From: an uncultured Bacteroidales bacterium
GTDB lineage: Bacteria; Bacteroidota; Bacteroidia; Bacteroidales; Bacteroidaceae
Assembly (NCBI GenBank): GCA_937898885.1
Contig: CALDKD010000090.1
Location: 42,949 to 106,948 of the forward strand
Direction: 5' to 3'
Length of the DNA: 64,000 bases
Shown: piece by piece, positions 24,713-34,220 of the stretch
Layout of the letters: the number at the start of each line of letters is the position of its first letter
Numbering within the stretch: position 1 is the first letter of the stretch
Position numbers and translations under genes: made by a program
The notes under the pieces: model-generated
The model's database searches: none
Told to the model about the DNA's origin: nothing
The model's input: the letters and a program-made list of their open reading frames with translations, nothing else

Positions 24713-27688
24713 TTAAAACGCAATGTCCAGACCTACAACGAATGACTTTGTGATAGGATAGATACCATATCCCATACCGTCAACGCCACGCTCAGGATCC
24801 CAATAGTTCACATCGTGGAATGTGTAGAGGTTCAATGCACTCAGATAAACGCGGAGAGTACTCATTTTTGCCTTACTGATTATACTCTGTGGCATATCGT
24901 AAGAAAGAGTAATATCCTTTATACGGAAATAATCACCTCTCTCAATATATCTGTCGGTAGAGAAGCTGTAGGAATTGCTGGAATTACCGGCAATCGGTTT
25001 TGGATTGCAAGCTGTATCACCCGGCTTCTTCCAATAATTCATAGCAGACTTTGCCTGGTTCATTGACATCTGGTTTCCGTCAGACTGCAGATAACGGTTC
25101 TCTACAATAAGAACGTTGTTACCGCCCTTGAACTCACCTACAACGCTGAGTGAAAGTCCCTTCCAGCTGAGAGACGTGCTTACGCCACCTGTGAATTTAG
25201 CCTCAGGGCTTCCAGCCTCAATATAGCGTGCCTTGTTGTAATCGTTTGTAAGAGAGCCGTCCTCTGCCACGAACAAAGCGTCACCATTAACAGGATTCAC
25301 ACCATAATAATCCTTCAAATAGTATGTAAAGAGGCTATTGCCTACAATGTGCTTAAGGCGGCTGTCGCCAGAATAACTCAGCATCTCATCATCACCAAGA
25401 TCAAGGATCTCAGTCTTGTTATGTGCGATGTTGAATCCGATGGTCCAGTTCCAATCCTTTGTAGAAATCACATCATAATCCAACTGGAACTCAATACCCT
25501 TATTGCTCATAGAACCGATGTTCTGGAGAGCACTGGTGAATCCAGAAGTTCTTGACAGTGATTTTTCAAGCAGCATGTCCTTTGTAGTACGCTTGTACAA
25601 ATCAATGCTTCCATAAAGTTTCTTGAAGAAGCGGAAATCAATACCGGCATTCCAAGCATAGTTCTTCTCCCAGGAAAGGTTCTCGTTTGCAGGAGAAGAA
25701 GGATACATACCTGTGTAACCGTTGTATGTAACAGTTGAATAGAGACCGTACTGCTGATATGGAGAGATACTGTTATTACCATTCAGACCGTATGATACAC
25801 GAATCTTCAGGAGATCAACAGCAGCTGCGTTCTGCATGAACTTCTCATTGTGGATGTTCCAGCTGAGACCTACTGAATAGAAGAGGCCCCAACGTGACTT
25901 CTCGCCGAACAGAGAGCTTCCATCACCACGAATAGAAGCCTGCAGATAATAACGTGAGTCGTAGTTGTAATCAAAGATACCGAAGAATGACATCAAGGTT
26001 CTGCGATTGACAGAATAATCCAAGTCATTTGTACTGTTACCAGCAACGTGATAAGGAATATCCGGATTCAACTCGTATGAATACTGATAATTCTCCTCAA
26101 AATCGCGAGCGGTAGCCTCCTGACCAATCAGACCGCGAACATAATTCTTGCCGAACGTATTCTCGTATGTGATAGTGTTTGAAGTGGTAAGCAGACGATA
26201 CTGAACCTGTGTTGTCTGAAGTGTTGGAGACTGATCCTTACCAGACAGTGGAGACCAGTAGCGACGGCCTTCGTTGAATGACATCTCGGCAGCGTTGGTT
26301 GTCTTGATTGAAAGTCCCTTCATTGGCTTCAGCTCAAGATACATACTGCCATTGAACCTGTACTGCTTCTCCCACTGGTTATCGTACTCAGCAGTAGCAC
26401 GAGGGTTAGTATAGCTGTTTTCAGGTATCTCTATTGAATGTGTGCCATCCTCGTTGTATGCTGGTGACCAAGGAAGGATTGTAACGCCGGCAAATGCAGG
26501 GTTTGAATAATAAAGATCCTGCATTGGTACATCCTCATTATACATTGTACCGGCATTGATTCTGACGCCTGTGCTAAGTACCTTATTAATCTGATGGTCG
26601 GCATTGATACGAGCCTGGAACTTATTGAAGGTAACGCCGTAGAAAACACCGTCATTCTTATGATATGACACTGAGCTATAATACTTTGTTTTCTGGTTAC
26701 CTCCACTCATTGTAACCTCATACTCCTGCATCTGTCCAAGACGGGTGAAGTGATCCATCCAATTGGTCAGAGGCTTTGTGAGGAGTGAATATGGACGATA
26801 GTACGATCCTGCCGGATCATCCGGATCCTTACCTGCATTAATAATGGCATCGCGCTGATATGCGAGAAGTTCCTGAGCATTCATCACGCCATAATTATTG
26901 TCATTAGCAAGAGCTGACATACCGAACTTGGCACGGGCTGTGATTGTGCTCTTACCTTCTTTTCCACTCTTTGTAGTGATAAGGATAACACCATTAGCCG
27001 CACGTGATCCATAAACGCTTGCTGATGCAGCATCCTTCAGGACAGTGATACTCTCAATATCCTCAGGGCTGATCATAGCGATAGGGTTGTTGGTATTTGT
27101 GAATGAAGACTGGTCACCATCCATAACAGGAATACCATCAACTACATACAAAGGCTCATTACCTGAGTTGATGGACGAGGTACCACGGATACGGATCTGA
27201 GAGTTTGAGCCAGGCTGACCTGAGCTGGATGTAATCTGAACACCAGCAAGTTTACCAGCCAGCATCTTATCTATTGAAGATGCGGGAATCTCAGCTATCT
27301 GATCGCTGGCAACGGTAACGATAGAACCAGTCTTTGCCTCTCTCTTTGTTGTACCATAAGCAACAATCATTACGTCCTCAAGTAGCTCAGCATCCTCTTG
27401 AAGCACGATTCTCATGTTAGCAGAGACACGCGCCTCCTGGGTAATCATACCCATATAGGACACAACTAGAGTCTTTGCCTCTTTCGGAAGGTTAGTAAAT
27501 GTAAACTTTCCTTCCAGATCGGTAGCAACGCCAAGAGTAGGAACTTCCTTGACAGCAACCGCTGCACCGACCACAGGCTCACCATCCGAAGCACTGGTAA
27601 CTATACCAGTCACTTTGGCAACCTGAGCAGTTATCGTACTTATCCCTATCAGGAAATAAGTCAATAACATCGTCAATTTTCTTTTCAT
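24713..27688 (-). CDS. SusC/RagA family TonB-dependent receptor (SusC2)
   Basis: The 991-residue protein has a signal peptide (MKRKLTMLLTYFLIGISTITAQ), a carboxypeptidase-D-like domain (about 24-105), the TonB box/plug region (VMIVAYGTTKREAKTGSIV..., IRIRGTSSINSGNEPLYVVDG, SVLKDAASASVYGSRAANGVILITTK) and a 22-strand barrel ending in SFVVGLDIAF. It imports oligosaccharides with SusD2 using TonB energy. Its N-terminal domain is very close to that of SusC1 (KVTGIVTSASDGEPVVGA), so the two receptors arose by duplication. It lies 259 bases downstream of SusD1, behind a terminator, so it can be expressed separately. Confidence 0.96.
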   Translation of the reverse strand: MKRKLTMLLTYFLIGISTITAQVAKVTGIVTSASDGEPVVGAAVAVKEVPTLGVATDLEGKFTFTNLPKEAKTLVVSYMGMITQEARVSANMRIVLQEDAELLEDVMIVAYGTTKREAKTGSIVTVASDQIAEIPASSIDKMLAGKLAGVQITSSSGQPGSNSQIRIRGTSSINSGNEPLYVVDGIPVMDGDQSSFTNTNNPIAMISPEDIESITVLKDAASASVYGSRAANGVILITTKSGKEGKSTITARAKFGMSALANDNNYGVMNAQELLAYQRDAIINAGKDPDDPAGSYYRPYSLLTKPLTNWMDHFTRLGQMQEYEVTMSGGNQKTKYYSSVSYHKNDGVFYGVTFNKFQARINADHQINKVLSTGVRINAGTMYNEDVPMQDLYYSNPAFAGVTILPWSPAYNEDGTHSIEIPENSYTNPRATAEYDNQWEKQYRFNGSMYLELKPMKGLSIKTTNAAEMSFNEGRRYWSPLSGKDQSPTLQTTQVQYRLLTTSNTITYENTFGKNYVRGLIGQEATARDFEENYQYSYELNPDIPYHVAGNSTNDLDYSVNRRTLMSFFGIFDYNYDSRYYLQASIRGDGSSLFGEKSRWGLFYSVGLSWNIHNEKFMQNAAAVDLLKIRVSYGLNGNNSISPYQQYGLYSTVTYNGYTGMYPSSPANENLSWEKNYAWNAGIDFRFFKKLYGSIDLYKRTTKDMLLEKSLSRTSGFTSALQNIGSMSNKGIEFQLDYDVISTKDWNWTIGFNIAHNKTEILDLGDDEMLSYSGDSRLKHIVGNSLFTYYLKDYYGVNPVNGDALFVAEDGSLTNDYNKARYIEAGSPEAKFTGGVSTSLSWKGLSLSVVGEFKGGNNVLIVENRYLQSDGNQMSMNQAKSAMNYWKKPGDTACNPKPIAGNSSNSYSFSTDRYIERGDYFRIKDITLSYDMPQSIISKAKMSTLRVYLSALNLYTFHDVNYWDPERGVDGMGYGIYPITKSFVVGLDIAF

Positions 27689-27772
27689 AAGTTTTACTTA
27701 AAGGTTATATAATAAATAATTAGCATTCATCCCATTTCCAAATCGTCCCACAAACAACTTCTCTTAAGAAAC

Positions 27773-27780
27773 CAAAATTA
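27773..27780 (-). promoter_or_regulatory. -7 element (TAATTTTG) ahead of SusC2
   Basis: CAAAATTA on the plus strand is TAATTTTG on the minus strand, a perfect TAnnTTTG, 85 bases ahead of the SusC2 start and after the SusD1 terminator. No good -33 element is seen, so an activator may be needed. Confidence 0.4.
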
Positions 27781-27888
27781 TCTAGCAAAAATAATGAATA
27801 ATTGTTAACAAGCCACCTTTTTGAAAGAAAAAATAGACAAATCCAAAACAAAGTGAGCCTCAAGCAGAGTCATTAAAAGAAAAATGTA

Positions 27889-27924
27889 AAAAAAATATCC
27901 CCGGGTGCTACACATCCGGGGATA
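27889..27924 (-). terminator. Rho-independent terminator after SusD1
   Basis: A 9-bp stem TATCCCCGG / CCGGGGATA (27896-27904, 27916-27924) is followed on the minus strand by an unbroken run of T down to 27889. It lies 24 bases after the SusD1 stop and separates the two SusCD units. Confidence 0.85.
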
Positions 27925-27947
27925 CCTTAAATATAGATACTAACCGA

Positions 27948-29510
27948 TTATCTTACAATCAGCTTGTTGTAATCGGTCTCCTTCTGCGGGATAGTCCATC
28001 TCCACTCATTGCTGTCCTTCAGGCCAACAGTGATGGCGAATGTCTGATGGAAGCTTCCGCCGTTGGCAGCAGACTTACGTACGATTGGCTGGTTCCAGCG
28101 CTTGTAATCGTACCAGTCGTTACCCTCGCCCCAAAGATCGAAGCGACGATACAACTTAACCTCCTCAAGAAGAGCCGCGCCAGTCTTTGCACAAGTATAT
28201 GATGCGTCGTGATTTGCATTTACCTGCTGGAGAAGTTTCTGCGCCTCAGCATCCTTGCCAAGGTGGCAGTCAGCCTCAGCCTCTGTCAGATACATCTCAG
28301 CGGCACGGAACAGATGGAAACAGCCGCCGCCAGGCATAAAGCTTGCAAGCTGCTTGAACTGCATGTATGCGAACACGTAGCTTGTCTCATAAAGTTTGTT
28401 TCCATACTCCGCAAATGCGCGGTTGTAAAGCAGACCAGTGCTGCGTCCTGAGCTGGCGGTATACTTTGAATCTGCAAGTTCCTCTGCTGTAGGAGCAAGG
28501 AACAGGTCCTTACGTGTATCAGTATCCGGAATCTGATCATACAGTTCCTTGCTGATTGCGCAAGGATAGCTACGGCAGATACTTGCTGATGAGTTAGCTC
28601 CCTGATATGCAAAGTATGAGTAGTAGTACAGAGTCTGGTCATCAGCCTCATATACACCCCAGATCCACTCGTCGTTAGGTGTATTGAAACCTGAATGATA
28701 CTGAGCACTGCTCATGAGAGAATAATTCGCGCGGGCTGCCTTAGCCTTTTCGGCAGCAGTTGCCCAATCCTCGCGTGTAAGAGCAGCACGAGCATAAACA
28801 GCGTTTGCGACATCAATGTTCGGCAGATAGAACTCGTCTGCGCCACGATCCATTTTACTCTCATTGAACAGAATGATAGCGCTGTCAAGATCAGTATAGA
28901 TACGGCCATACACCTGACCTACGGTTGACAGGGCAAGGTCACCAGTGCTGTTGTCAAGACGCAGTGGCAGACCATCCTTATCCTCACCATTGTTGGTGTC
29001 AACCCAACGGCGGCAATAAAGCTGAGACAGCATAAAATAGCTGTATGCACGATATGTCAAAGCCTGAGCCTTGATAAATGCCTTCTCAGCCTCACTTCCG
29101 GCTGCATTATCAATATTGACAATGATAGTGTTGACGTTACCGATAAGCTTGTAGTAGTAGAACCAAGGATAAACGCCGTATGAGGTTGTAGCACTCTTAC
29201 GATAGTTGTCCGCACCATTGATAATGCTTGACCAACCGGTAAGGTTGCACTTCTGGAAATCGTTGCCAGGATAGTTTCCGTACCAAGTCTTGATGGTACC
29301 CTCGCCATTCATACCCTGACTGCCAAGATACTGGCTTGTCATCATCTTGGCAATACCGTTGATGGCCAGCTTAGCATTCTCTGTTGTCTCAAAAATTGTT
29401 GCCGGAGCTACGGAGTCCTCTGGTTTTGTATCAAGATACTCCTTCTGGCAAGCCGTTAATGCAAGCGCTGCGACGCCTGTGAGAGCAATACCTTTTATTA
29501 TATTTTTCAT
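27948..29510 (-). CDS. SusD/RagB family nutrient-binding lipoprotein (SusD1)
   Basis: The 520-residue lipoprotein (MKNIIKGIALTGVAALALTAC) has the SusD_RagB fold: CQKEYLDTKPEDSVAPATIF, the helical IKAQALTYRAYSYFMLSQLY, and a C-terminal part with HLFRAAEMYLTEAEADCHLG and RRFDLWGEGNDWYDYKRW. It is longer than SusD2, with aromatic-rich central loops (WIWGVYEADDQTLYYYSYF) likely near the glycan-binding face. It follows SusC1 by 18 bases. The paired, tandem arrangement with SusC2/SusD2 recalls XusA-XusB of the xylan utilisation system. Confidence 0.95.
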   Translation of the reverse strand: MKNIIKGIALTGVAALALTACQKEYLDTKPEDSVAPATIFETTENAKLAINGIAKMMTSQYLGSQGMNGEGTIKTWYGNYPGNDFQKCNLTGWSSIINGADNYRKSATTSYGVYPWFYYYKLIGNVNTIIVNIDNAAGSEAEKAFIKAQALTYRAYSYFMLSQLYCRRWVDTNNGEDKDGLPLRLDNSTGDLALSTVGQVYGRIYTDLDSAIILFNESKMDRGADEFYLPNIDVANAVYARAALTREDWATAAEKAKAARANYSLMSSAQYHSGFNTPNDEWIWGVYEADDQTLYYYSYFAYQGANSSASICRSYPCAISKELYDQIPDTDTRKDLFLAPTAEELADSKYTASSGRSTGLLYNRAFAEYGNKLYETSYVFAYMQFKQLASFMPGGGCFHLFRAAEMYLTEAEADCHLGKDAEAQKLLQQVNANHDASYTCAKTGAALLEEVKLYRRFDLWGEGNDWYDYKRWNQPIVRKSAANGGSFHQTFAITVGLKDSNEWRWTIPQKETDYNKLIVR

Positions 29511-29528
29511 ATTCGTTATTCTTAAAGA

Positions 29529-32500
29529 TTAGAACTTGATATTCAGTGCTGCAGAGAATACTCTAGGAGTTACAAGATAGTTGGACTGTGTACCTGAGAA
29601 TGTCTGCTGTGGGTTCATACCCTGACGAGCAGTCAGTGTGAACAAGTTCTCGCATGTTGCGCTTAAAGTGACCGATGAGAGCTTAAGTGGGGTTACCCAA
29701 GCCTTCGGGAGCTGATAGCTGAGAGAGATGTTCTTAAGAACCAGATAGTTGGCGCTAGTCAGGAAACGTGATGATGTAGCGTTGTTCAGATTGTATGTCG
29801 TTGAGTTGAGCTCAGGCAGACCGTTCGGATCAATACGGTTTGGTGAATCCTCTGTCATACCATCAGGAGCACCGTTCCAAGACTTCAGAACATCCTTGTG
29901 TAGTGAGTTAGGTGAGCTTACTGTATAGAGCAGACCAGCATAAACGCCATCGTAAGTGTAGCCACCAAGTGAATATGTGAACAGAGCGTTCAGAGAGAGT
30001 GACTTGTAGCTTACGCCCAGAGAGAAGCTTCCATAAACATCTGGAAGAGCAGATCCGTGGAACTCGCGCTTTGCATAAGTAGTATTGTTAACGTAAGGAA
30101 CGCCGTTAATCATAGTATAATCACCGGCAGCCATAAGAGTGTTGTCAACAGTTGTCACATTACCCTCTGAATCGGTAACCTCTCTTGTCAAAGAGCCAAA
30201 AAGGACCTCACCGTCTGCGGTATTGTCAGATGTGATATAGTAGTTCTCGTCGTTGAACTTATATACTGACTGGCCAGTCATCTGATCTACGCCCTCGAAT
30301 GTGTACATATAGAAAGCATAACGGTCCATACCCTCCATAATCTTCTTGGTACCGTCAATGATACCGTCCTTGTTCTGATCAGGAAGAGTAACAACCTTAT
30401 TCTTCAGAACAGTCGCGTTGGCACCGATGTTGACTCTCCAGTTACGTGTCCTTACGACATCGACGTCAGCCTCAATCTCCAAACCGCGGTTAGAGATGAC
30501 ACCAAGGTTCTTTGTTACGACAGCCTCTGCAGAGCCTGAAGATGTAGCACCTGCGGATAGCGGCAGATATACATCGAACAGCAGGTCCTTGTTTCTCTTG
30601 TCGAAGTAATCAAGAGTAAGGTTCAGACGATTGAACAGACGCGCGTCAATACCTACGCCCCAAGACTCACCAGTCTCCCATTTCAGATCGTTGTTTGCAT
30701 TCTGTGCAAGATAGTAAGCACCCTTGTTTGCATTCTGGTCAGAGGTGTAAAGTGCCATATAGCCATAGTAACCGGCACCGGCATCATTACCAACCTGACC
30801 CCAGTCAGCACGGAGTTTCAAGCTGTTAACCCACTTGACATCCTTCATAAAGTCCTCGTTACTGATTATCCAGTTGGCACCTACACTGAAGAAGTTGCCC
30901 CAACGGTTGTCCTTATAGAAACGAGAGCTTCCGTCACGACGGAAAGAAGCCTCAACGTTATATTTGTCAGCGTAGTTGTAACGGATACGGCCAAGGTAGC
31001 TCTCTGTACGATAGTTACTCTCCCAGCCATAGAGGTCTGTGATGCTTGTGAAGTTCTGAAGAGCACCGTTGTTCGGGAATACCTGGCTGGTCTTGTAACC
31101 ATACTGGTAATCGTAGTTGTAGCTGTAGTTCTCGTGACCGAGAAGGACATTCAGACTGTGATCACCAAATGAGTGTGACCAACGCAACTGCTGCTGGAAA
31201 GTATAATTCTTATAAAGGTAGTTAACGCTCTTGGCACGACCGTTATTACCCTTGCCATCGCCAATGACACCTGAGTTATATGTGCCGTTCTTGCTGCTGC
31301 GGACATTGAGGTTGCCTCTTACTGTGAATACGAAATCCTTCAGGAAATATAAATCAGCAAAGACAGTACCCTCCAATGTTGAGCGTGTTGTCCTATCCCA
31401 GTTGAGCTCGTTCTCCCAGATGACGTGACGGTCAGCGTACTGGTTTCTTGTAGAATACGTAACATTATCAGCATCGGTAAAGTAACCGCTGTCATACTGA
31501 TAGTCACCATTTGCATCATATACATACTCGCCGTTTGCCGGATTGTGAAGATGTACAGGATAGATAGGAGCAATGTTACGGCAATACATAAACGCATTGG
31601 TATAGCTGGCGTCTGAGTTACCATTTGTATTGTTGTACTTCTGATAGCTGCCTGACAGGTTAACACCGGTCTTGAACCAGGTAACAGGCTGAACATTGAT
31701 AGCTGTACGGGCGGTAAAGCGCTCAAAGCCAGAATCCTTAAGATAACCGTTCTCATCCAGATAGCTGGTTGAGAAGTAGTAATCAGCCTTATCATTTGCA
31801 CCGCTTGCTGAGAGAACGTACTCCTGACGGTAACCGTTGCGAATAGCATCCTTGTACCAGTCAAGGTCATTGGTGTAACCTGGTAGGATAGTGGCATCTG
31901 CCACCATCTTGCCATTGGCATCGAACAGCTGATCGTCAGCCTTGTTGAAGATATTCAGATAGAGGTAGTCACTGACAAGGTTCTTGCTTGCGTATGCGGC
32001 TGCGGCGGCGGCATCATCACCTGCAGAGAGTCTCTGGTTCTTCATATTCATCCAGGTAGCCTCCATAAACTCGTATGGGTTACAGAGCTCATACTCCTTG
32101 ATACCACGGCTGTAAGTACCCTGCTTGACATCAACACTAACCTGCATCTTGCCTGCCTTACCCTGCTTTGTGGTGATAAGAATAACACCATTGGAGGCAC
32201 GGTTACCGTAAAGAGATGCAGAAGCGGCATCCTTCAGGACTGACATGCTCTCAATATCGGCCGGGTTGAGGTCGGAGATGTTTCCGCCAAACGGAACGCC
32301 GTCGATTACATACAGAGGGCTGGATGAGCCATTGATAGTACCGACGCCACGGATGCGGATATCAGGATCTGTACCAGGAGCACCATATGTGCTGTTCATC
32401 TGGACACCTGATACTGCGCCCTCAAGGGCTGATACTACGCTTGAGGTAGGACGGGCCTCAATCTTGTCGGCACCCACATTGGCAATGGCACCGGTAAGGC

Positions 32501-32852
32501 TTGACTTCTTGGCAGCACCATAAGCGATGGAGATTACAACCTCATCAAGAACCTCAGAGTCCTCCTCCAGAGCAATCTTCATATTAGGAGTGATACGAAC
32601 CTCCTGTGTATTCATACCAATGTATGATACGACAAGAGTCTTAGCAGCAGCCGGAAGGTTGCTGAGAGTAAAACGGCCATCAAGTCCAGTCGCTACGCCA
32701 AGGGTCGGAACCTCCTTGACAGCGATGGTGGCACCCACTACAGGCTCGCCATCCGAAGCACTGGTAACAATACCAGTAACCTTAGAAGTCTGAGCCGTTA
32801 CCATACCGATTCCCATAAGGAAAAAGGTAAAGAGCATCATTAATTTCTTCAT
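29529..32852 (-). CDS. SusC/RagA family TonB-dependent receptor (SusC1)
   Basis: The product has about 1107 residues from ATG 32852 (MKKLMMLFTFFLMGIGMVTAQ). The in-frame ATG at 32888 would add 12 residues ahead of the signal peptide. It shows a carboxypeptidase-D-like domain, plug motifs (IRIRGVGTINGSSSPLYVIDG, SVLKDAASASLYGNRASNGVILITTK) and a long barrel with the C-terminal VFSAALNIKF. It is about 120 residues longer than SusC2, mostly in extracellular loops. The expected role is TonB-dependent import of oligosaccharide delivered by SusD1. It is the first gene of the PUL, with a near-consensus promoter and a leader of about 180 bases. Confidence 0.96.
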   Translation of the reverse strand: MKKLMMLFTFFLMGIGMVTAQTSKVTGIVTSASDGEPVVGATIAVKEVPTLGVATGLDGRFTLSNLPAAAKTLVVSYIGMNTQEVRITPNMKIALEEDSEVLDEVVISIAYGAAKKSSLTGAIANVGADKIEARPTSSVVSALEGAVSGVQMNSTYGAPGTDPDIRIRGVGTINGSSSPLYVIDGVPFGGNISDLNPADIESMSVLKDAASASLYGNRASNGVILITTKQGKAGKMQVSVDVKQGTYSRGIKEYELCNPYEFMEATWMNMKNQRLSAGDDAAAAAAYASKNLVSDYLYLNIFNKADDQLFDANGKMVADATILPGYTNDLDWYKDAIRNGYRQEYVLSASGANDKADYYFSTSYLDENGYLKDSGFERFTARTAINVQPVTWFKTGVNLSGSYQKYNNTNGNSDASYTNAFMYCRNIAPIYPVHLHNPANGEYVYDANGDYQYDSGYFTDADNVTYSTRNQYADRHVIWENELNWDRTTRSTLEGTVFADLYFLKDFVFTVRGNLNVRSSKNGTYNSGVIGDGKGNNGRAKSVNYLYKNYTFQQQLRWSHSFGDHSLNVLLGHENYSYNYDYQYGYKTSQVFPNNGALQNFTSITDLYGWESNYRTESYLGRIRYNYADKYNVEASFRRDGSSRFYKDNRWGNFFSVGANWIISNEDFMKDVKWVNSLKLRADWGQVGNDAGAGYYGYMALYTSDQNANKGAYYLAQNANNDLKWETGESWGVGIDARLFNRLNLTLDYFDKRNKDLLFDVYLPLSAGATSSGSAEAVVTKNLGVISNRGLEIEADVDVVRTRNWRVNIGANATVLKNKVVTLPDQNKDGIIDGTKKIMEGMDRYAFYMYTFEGVDQMTGQSVYKFNDENYYITSDNTADGEVLFGSLTREVTDSEGNVTTVDNTLMAAGDYTMINGVPYVNNTTYAKREFHGSALPDVYGSFSLGVSYKSLSLNALFTYSLGGYTYDGVYAGLLYTVSSPNSLHKDVLKSWNGAPDGMTEDSPNRIDPNGLPELNSTTYNLNNATSSRFLTSANYLVLKNISLSYQLPKAWVTPLKLSSVTLSATCENLFTLTARQGMNPQQTFSGTQSNYLVTPRVFSAALNIKF

Positions 32853-33038
32853 AGAAACACTTTGATTAATTAACACTAAAATTAACAAATATTATAATTA
32901 TATTTTTCTTATCGCGTAAGAAGCCTTAACATTATCACCATTTACGCAGTATTCTTGGATAAACAGTCAAATGGCTACAGTTCAATATAATGTATTTAAA
33001 TAACGAAAACTTATACATCATATATACCAATAGCAGTA

Positions 33039-33069
33039 TAAAGTTAGTAAAAAATGCTTAATCATCAAA
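33039..33069 (-). promoter_or_regulatory. PUL promoter ahead of SusC1
   Basis: On the minus strand TTTG (33069-33066), 19 bases, then TAACTTTA (33046-33039; one base off TAnnTTTG). Transcription would start near 33032, giving an AT-rich 5' leader of about 180 bases before the start at 32852. Confidence 0.55.
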
Positions 33070-33078
33070 CTACAAATA

Positions 33079-33110
33079 GAAAAGGTGTCGCTAATCAGGA
33101 CACCTTTTTC
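33079..33110 (-). terminator. Terminator after guaA
   Basis: An 11-bp stem GAAAAGGTGTC (33079-33089) pairs with GACACCTTTTTC (33099-33110), with a 9-base loop. It starts 26 bases after the guaA stop and overlaps the region just upstream of the PUL promoter. Confidence 0.8.
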
Positions 33111-33135
33111 ACAATTTGATGAATAAAGATTTATA

Positions 33136-34119
33136 TTATTCCCACTCAATGGTACCGGTTGGTTTCGGAGTGAGGTCAAACAGCACACGGTTCACGCCTT
33201 TTACCTCGGTCACTATGCGCGATGTTATATGCTGAAGGAGCTCAAACGGAACATTCTCAACCGTTGCGGTCATAGCGTCACGGGTATTGACGGCACGGAT
33301 GATTACCGGCCACTCATAGCTGCGCTTATTGTCCTTCACGCCTGTTGACTTGAAATCCGGAACCACTGTAAAGTACTGCCAAACCTTACCCTCAAGGCCG
33401 TTCTTGGCGAACTCCTCGCGAAGAATGGCATCGGACTCACGAACAGCCTCCAGACGATCACGGGTGATAGCACCTGTACAGCGGACACCTAATCCCGGAC
33501 CTGGGAACGGCTGACGATATACCATACCATCAGGCAGGCCAAGAGCCTTGCCTACTACACGGACCTCATCTTTGAAGAGCAGTTTGATTGGCTCTACAAG
33601 CTCAAACTGCAAGTCGTCAGGAAGGCCACCTACATTATGATGTGACTTTACAGGACCTGACTCAACGATATCCGGATAAATCGTACCCTGTGCCAGGAAA
33701 CTGATACCGTCAAGCTTGCGGGCCTCCTCCTCGAAAACGCGGATGAACTCACCGCCAATTATCTTACGCTTCTGCTCAGGATCTGCCACGCCTGCCAGCT
33801 TGTCAAGGAAGCGGTCTGTAGCATCAACATATACCAGATTCGACTTCAGCTGATTGCGGAACACATCCACTACCTGCTCTGCCTCACCCTTGCGCAGAAG
33901 ACCGTGATTTACGTGAACGCTTACCAACTGCTTGCCAACCGCCTTAATCAGAAGAGCGGCCACTACTGATGAGTCAACGCCTCCTGAAAGAGCAAGAAGC
34001 ACTTTCTTGTCACCAATCTGCGCACGAAGCTCAGAAATCTGCTTTGCAATGAATTTCTCTGCCAACTCAGGAGTTGTGATGCGCTCCATATCGGCCGGAC
34101 GGACATTACCTGTTGCCAT
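33136..34119 (-). CDS. guaA: GMP synthase ATP-pyrophosphatase subunit (GuaA without the glutaminase domain)
   Basis: The 327-residue protein carries the PP-loop LALSGGVDSSVVAALL (about residues 42-57), the XMP-binding HHNVGGLPDDLQFELVEP and LFKDEVR segments, and the C-terminal dimerisation domain ending in TGTIEWE. It aminates XMP to GMP using ATP. Bacterial GuaA is usually about 510 residues, with an N-terminal class I glutaminase; here that domain is absent and the gene starts directly before the ATPase, as in the split archaeal-type enzyme. The upstream 275 bases hold no glutaminase. A separate glutaminase subunit elsewhere, or direct use of ammonia, must be assumed. Confidence 0.9.
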   Translation of the reverse strand: MATGNVRPADMERITTPELAEKFIAKQISELRAQIGDKKVLLALSGGVDSSVVAALLIKAVGKQLVSVHVNHGLLRKGEAEQVVDVFRNQLKSNLVYVDATDRFLDKLAGVADPEQKRKIIGGEFIRVFEEEARKLDGISFLAQGTIYPDIVESGPVKSHHNVGGLPDDLQFELVEPIKLLFKDEVRVVGKALGLPDGMVYRQPFPGPGLGVRCTGAITRDRLEAVRESDAILREEFAKNGLEGKVWQYFTVVPDFKSTGVKDNKRSYEWPVIIRAVNTRDAMTATVENVPFELLQHITSRIVTEVKGVNRVLFDLTPKPTGTIEWE

Positions 34120-34147
34120 TTTCTATAGTTTAAAAGGTTTCAATGCG

Positions 34148-34155
34148 CAAAATTA
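34148..34155 (-). promoter_or_regulatory. -7 element (TAATTTTG) for guaA
   Basis: CAAAATTA on the plus strand gives a perfect TAnnTTTG on the minus strand, 28 bases ahead of the guaA start. The -33 side is weak. Confidence 0.45.
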
Positions 34156-34220
34156 CATAGCAATTTGGCTTATTGGCATATTTTATCCGTCAAGATTTCA
34201 ACAATCAAACACTTTTTAAG

